A stretch of 64,000 bases of DNA from Phyllobacterium sp. YR531 (GTDB taxonomy: Bacteria > Pseudomonadota > Alphaproteobacteria > Rhizobiales > Rhizobiaceae). How positions within the stretch are numbered: position 1 is the stretch's first letter; the number at the start of each line of letters is the position of its first letter. The DNA is taken from NCBI RefSeq assembly GCF_000282595.1, contig NZ_AKIZ01000016.1, positions 620,001 through 684,000 of the forward strand. The letters are read 5' to 3'. The notes beneath the pieces are model-generated. The model made no database searches. It had not been told where the DNA came from and was given only the letters and a program-made list of their open reading frames with translations. Shown one piece after another: positions 61,441 through 64,000 of this stretch. A program made the position numbers and the translations under genes.

Positions 61441-62307
61441 CTAAGCTGTTCTGTGGCGATGCGGACGCAGGCGGCTGCTGAGCACACCGCTTGATCCGAG
61501 AATGATGGAGAGCAGGTAAATGACACCGGCGGAAAGGATGATCGCCGGCCCTGACGGCACCGAAAAGTGATACGAGATCAGCAAACCGCCGGTGCAGGAA
61601 ACAAAGCCGATGGCAATCGCGAGTCCGCACATTGGTCCAACACGTGTGGTCCAGAACCTGGCTGCCGCGGCTGGCAGCATCATTAGCCCGACCGCAAGCA
61701 ATGTACCAAGCGCCTGGAAGCCGCCGACAAGATTGATAACAACCAGACCGAGAAATATGAAATGAACCGGTGTGCCGATGCGGCTTACAGATCGCAGAAA
61801 CAGCGGATCGAGGCATTCTGCCACCAATCCGCGCCAGAAAATGGCAAGTGTAACGACACTGATTGCAGATATGAGCCCGATCAGGCCAAGCGCATCATTG
61901 TTCAGGGCAAGAACGGTGCCGAACAGAACATGCATGAGGTCTACATTCGACCCACGCAGCGAAACGATCAAAACACCCAGCGCCAGCGATATAAGATAGA
62001 AAGCCGCCATCGACGCGTCTTCCTTTTGGATCGTAAAACGCGAGACTGCTCCTGCTCCCAAAGCAACAATGACGCCGGCAACAAGACCACCAATTGTCAT
62101 GGGCACGATCTGCAGGCCGTAAAGCAGGAAACCAACCGCAGCACCCGGCAGGATTGCGTGAGCCATGGCATCGCCGGTCAGGCTCATACGTCGCAACATC
62201 AGGAACACACCAACCGGGCACGAACCAAGCGCCAGCGCCAGCGAGCCGACAAGCGCGCGTTGCATGAAGCTGTAATCCACGAAAGGAGCAATCAGGAAAT
62301 CATACAT
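61441..62307 (-). CDS. aztB: Zinc ABC transporter permease AztB
   Basis: A 288-residue membrane protein of the ABC-3 family with eight or more hydrophobic segments. DYSFMQRALVGSLALALGSC, MRRMSLTGDAMAHAILPGAA, KEDASMAAFYLISLALGVLI and LIGLISAISVVTLAIFWRGL are family blocks, as is the GGFQALGTLLAVGLMMLPAA segment. It begins two bases after the aztA stop and ends 26 bases before aztC, in one operon. It forms the zinc-conducting channel. Confidence 0.93.
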   Translation of the reverse strand: MYDFLIAPFVDYSFMQRALVGSLALALGSCPVGVFLMLRRMSLTGDAMAHAILPGAAVGFLLYGLQIVPMTIGGLVAGVIVALGAGAVSRFTIQKEDASMAAFYLISLALGVLIVSLRGSNVDLMHVLFGTVLALNNDALGLIGLISAISVVTLAIFWRGLVAECLDPLFLRSVSRIGTPVHFIFLGLVVINLVGGFQALGTLLAVGLMMLPAAAARFWTTRVGPMCGLAIAIGFVSCTGGLLISYHFSVPSGPAIILSAGVIYLLSIILGSSGVLSSRLRPHRHRTA

Positions 62308-62309
62308 GC

Positions 62310-63131
62310 CTACGCCGCCCCCTTCTTCAAATGATCGTGGGGTTCGTCATGATGGTGGTCATGATCATGGGAGTGCGAATGATTGTGACGATGTAGCTGA
62401 TCTTCTTCGCACCAGGCTGCGCCTTCCTCCCAAGCCTCATGAAACTGGCGCGCGTGCAAAAGGTTTTCCGGCCGCAGCGTATCGCGCGACGAGCCCCATG
62501 CGATTGGTTTTCGTGCCAAAAGCAACGTCTCCGGAAAATGCTCCTTCACCAGCTCGAGGTCATGGACGACAACCATGACAGTTCGGCTTTCTCCATGCCA
62601 CCGCTTGATCAGCGCTATCAGATCGGCAACTGTTTTCGCATCAATGGCGTTGAAAGGCTCATCAAGCAGAATAATATCCGCATCCTGGACGAGGACGCGG
62701 GCAAAAAGCGCCCGCTGCAATTGACCGCCTGACAGCGTATCAATCGAACGTTTTTCAAATCCGCCAAGACCAACAGCCATAAGCGCTTCGGAAACACGCG
62801 TGCGATCTTCCCCGGTAAAGCGGCCGAGCAGCCCGCGCTTTGGCCAAAGACCCAGTGAAACGAGATCAACGACACGCGCGGGAAAGGACCTGTCCAGTTC
62901 TGATTGCTGCGGCAGATAAGCGATCCGCATATCTTGTTCGACTGTGCAGGAGCCCGACATCGGCTTCAACACACCCACAATACCCTTCATGAGTGTAGAT
63001 TTGCCCGAGCCATTGGAGCCGACAACTGCGGTCAGGGACCCGCGTGCAACTGTCCCGCTGAGGTGATGCACAGCCGGATGGCTATGATAACCCAGTGTAA
63101 GATCGCGGAATGTGAGGCTTGCTTCGGTCAT
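62310..63131 (-). CDS. aztA: Zinc ABC transporter ATP-binding protein AztA
   Basis: About 273 residues from the ATG at 63131; an ATG at 63182 is in frame, so the start is somewhat uncertain. LTAVVGSNGSGKSTLMKGIV is the Walker A, SIDTLSGGQLQRALFARVLV the signature, DADIILLDEPFNAIDAKTVA the Walker B. The C-terminus is His-rich (RHNHSHSHDHDHHHDEPHDH), which could sense or hold zinc. First gene of the aztABC-aztD-zigA unit, divergent from zur with a Zur box between. Confidence 0.92.
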   Translation of the reverse strand: MTEASLTFRDLTLGYHSHPAVHHLSGTVARGSLTAVVGSNGSGKSTLMKGIVGVLKPMSGSCTVEQDMRIAYLPQQSELDRSFPARVVDLVSLGLWPKRGLLGRFTGEDRTRVSEALMAVGLGGFEKRSIDTLSGGQLQRALFARVLVQDADIILLDEPFNAIDAKTVADLIALIKRWHGESRTVMVVVHDLELVKEHFPETLLLARKPIAWGSSRDTLRPENLLHARQFHEAWEEGAAWCEEDQLHRHNHSHSHDHDHHHDEPHDHLKKGAA

Positions 63132-63199
63132 AAACGCATAAAACTCATTGAAAAGCCGGATTGCTGAGAGCCTCCCGGGCATATTCTTGACGTGTTCGT

Positions 63200-63216
63200 A
63201 TGTGATGTTATTACAT
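63200..63216. promoter_or_regulatory. Zur box in the aztA-zur divergent region
   Basis: ATGTGAT-GTT-ATTACAT, one base away from a perfect ATGTAAT-N3-ATTACAT palindrome. It lies 69 bases upstream of the aztA start and about 104 bases upstream of zur, placed to control both. Confidence 0.85.
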
Positions 63217-63319
63217 TAGTCAACAATGGCAAATTTGAGAACGGTGGAAAATAATAGATACACTGGCGGTTGTAGAAAAAATTTCCTATTTAATATCGAG
63301 CGATAAGGAACAATTGAAT

Positions 63320-63724
63320 ATGACGGCTACGCAGGAACTCACCAAGAACCAATCACTGGTTTTCGATGCGCTGACGCGCGCCGAAGGCCCGCTGAGTGCC
63401 TATACTATTCTTGACCAGCTGCGTAACAATGGCTTCCGGGCACCACTGCAGGTATATCGCGCGCTCGACAAGCTTCTTGATTATGGAATGATCCACCGCC
63501 TCGAAAGCATTAACGCATTCGTGGCCTGCTCCCACCCGCACGACCATGGTCACAGCCACGGAATGATAGCTTTCGCAATTTGCGAGAAATGCGGACAGGT
63601 TTCAGAGTTTTCTGACGATGTTATCACGGCACGCGTCCGTGAATGGACCAATGGCAATGGCTTCAAACCATCCAAAACAACGATTGAGATTCGCGGTGTT
63701 TGTGCCAACTGCGGCACGGCCTGA
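63320..63724 (+). CDS. zur: Zinc uptake regulator Zur (Fur family)
   Basis: 134 residues from the ATG at 63320, eight bases after AAGGAA; an in-frame TTG six bases earlier is too close to that site. The winged helix is LVFDALTRAEGPLSAYTILD with APLQVYRALDKLLDYGMIHR. ACSHPHDHGHSHGMIAFAIC followed by EKCGQVSEFSD and a C-terminal RGVCANCGTA supply the His/Cys zinc sites. With zinc bound it represses aztA and aztD through the two Zur boxes. Confidence 0.95.
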   Translation: MTATQELTKNQSLVFDALTRAEGPLSAYTILDQLRNNGFRAPLQVYRALDKLLDYGMIHRLESINAFVACSHPHDHGHSHGMIAFAICEKCGQVSEFSDDVITARVREWTNGNGFKPSKTTIEIRGVCANCGTA

Positions 63725-63729
63725 CCAAT

Positions 63730-64000
63730 TCAGCGCTTGCCGTAGGCCCTGAGGAACACATCGACGCCTGCCGTCACTGTCCTGTTGACCTGCTCCGCTG
63801 TCGGCGGCTCATCCATGCATCCGAACAGGCGGCGCTTGAAAAGGCCCGTCACCATAAGGTCGGATAGCTGATAAGTGGCGAGCTCCGTATCTTCAATTTC
63901 CAGATTGCCGGCAGCGACGTGCTTTTCCAGAAATGCTCTCAACATTGCCTGCCCCTTCTTCGGGCCCTGCTCGTAAAAATTACGGCTCATGGAAGGCATG
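63730..64000 (-). CDS. TetR family regulator, C-terminal part (runs off right edge)
   Basis: About 90 codons of a minus-strand gene whose 5' end lies beyond the window. FYEQGPKKGQAMLRAFLEKH, ATYQLSDLMVTGLFKRRLFG and EQVNRTVTAGVDVFLRAYGK fit the TetR_C_7 (AefR-like) ligand-binding domain of TetR regulators. The HTH domain is not visible here. The stop is six bases from the convergent zur stop. Confidence 0.75.
   Translation of the reverse strand, partial: MPSMSRNFYEQGPKKGQAMLRAFLEKHVAAGNLEIEDTELATYQLSDLMVTGLFKRRLFGCMDEPPTAEQVNRTVTAGVDVFLRAYGKR

Noticed and set aside
61415-61816. N-terminal extension of aztC
   Set aside because: It lies inside aztB in another frame; the signal peptide begins at the ATG at 61414.

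Overview
The window looks like a chromosomal segment of an alphaproteobacterium of the Brucella/Ochrobactrum group (Brucellaceae, Rhizobiales). This is judged from gene content and protein style: a zur-aztABCD-zigA zinc island, an inositol island with a kinase-aldolase IolC fusion, an ECF sigma/NrsF pair, and a rhizobial-type prophage. No database search was possible, so the species is not assigned.

Layout. (1) About 1-9150: part of a prophage, almost all on the minus strand. It holds a tape-measure N-terminus running off the left edge, an HK97-gp10-like protein, a tail-assembly chaperone, a P27-type small terminase, an HK97-type major capsid, several unknown proteins and a replication-initiator-like gene. 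That last gene carries four iteron-like repeats inside its coding sequence. Two plus-strand cargo genes (a secreted protein and a GrlR-like protein) sit among them. No large terminase, portal, integrase or repressor is visible. (2) About 9250-15010: an accessory glycan-decoration cluster with a methyltransferase, WcbI-like, GSCFA, a second WcbI-like, a methyltransferase and an FkbM methyltransferase. (3) 15-26.4 kb: housekeeping and envelope genes (M32 carboxypeptidase, galactose dehydrogenase-like, glycosyltransferase, LysE, Tim44-like, HAD phosphatase). A probable stress module follows: Mo-oxidoreductase plus cytochrome b, an MXKDX-repeat protein and DUF1223, opposite an ECF sigma factor and NrsF anti-sigma factor. 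(4) 26.4-39.2 kb: inositol uptake and catabolism, with an RpiR-type regulator, iolC-iolD-iolE-small membrane protein-iolB, iolG and an ABC importer. Near-matches to the GGAA-N6-TTCC IolR motif precede three of the units. (5) 39.5-46.8 kb: mixed genes ending in a Rieske oxygenase/reductase pair that lies directly downstream of a cobalamin riboswitch. (6) 47.2-52.3 kb: an L-fucose-type (fuconate) sugar-acid pathway with an IclR regulator. (7) 52.4-57.7 kb: CPA2 antiporter, DUF924, methionine aminopeptidase and a TerC-CBS protein. (8) 57.8-63.7 kb: a zinc-acquisition regulon (aztA, aztB, aztC, aztD, zigA) divergent from zur, with two Zur boxes. A partial TetR gene closes the window.

The most unusual signals are the cobalamin riboswitch in front of a betaine-demethylase-type Rieske oxygenase, the WcbI-GSCFA-WcbI decoration cluster beside the prophage, the iterons inside the phage initiator gene, and the reordered and apparently incomplete phage head module.
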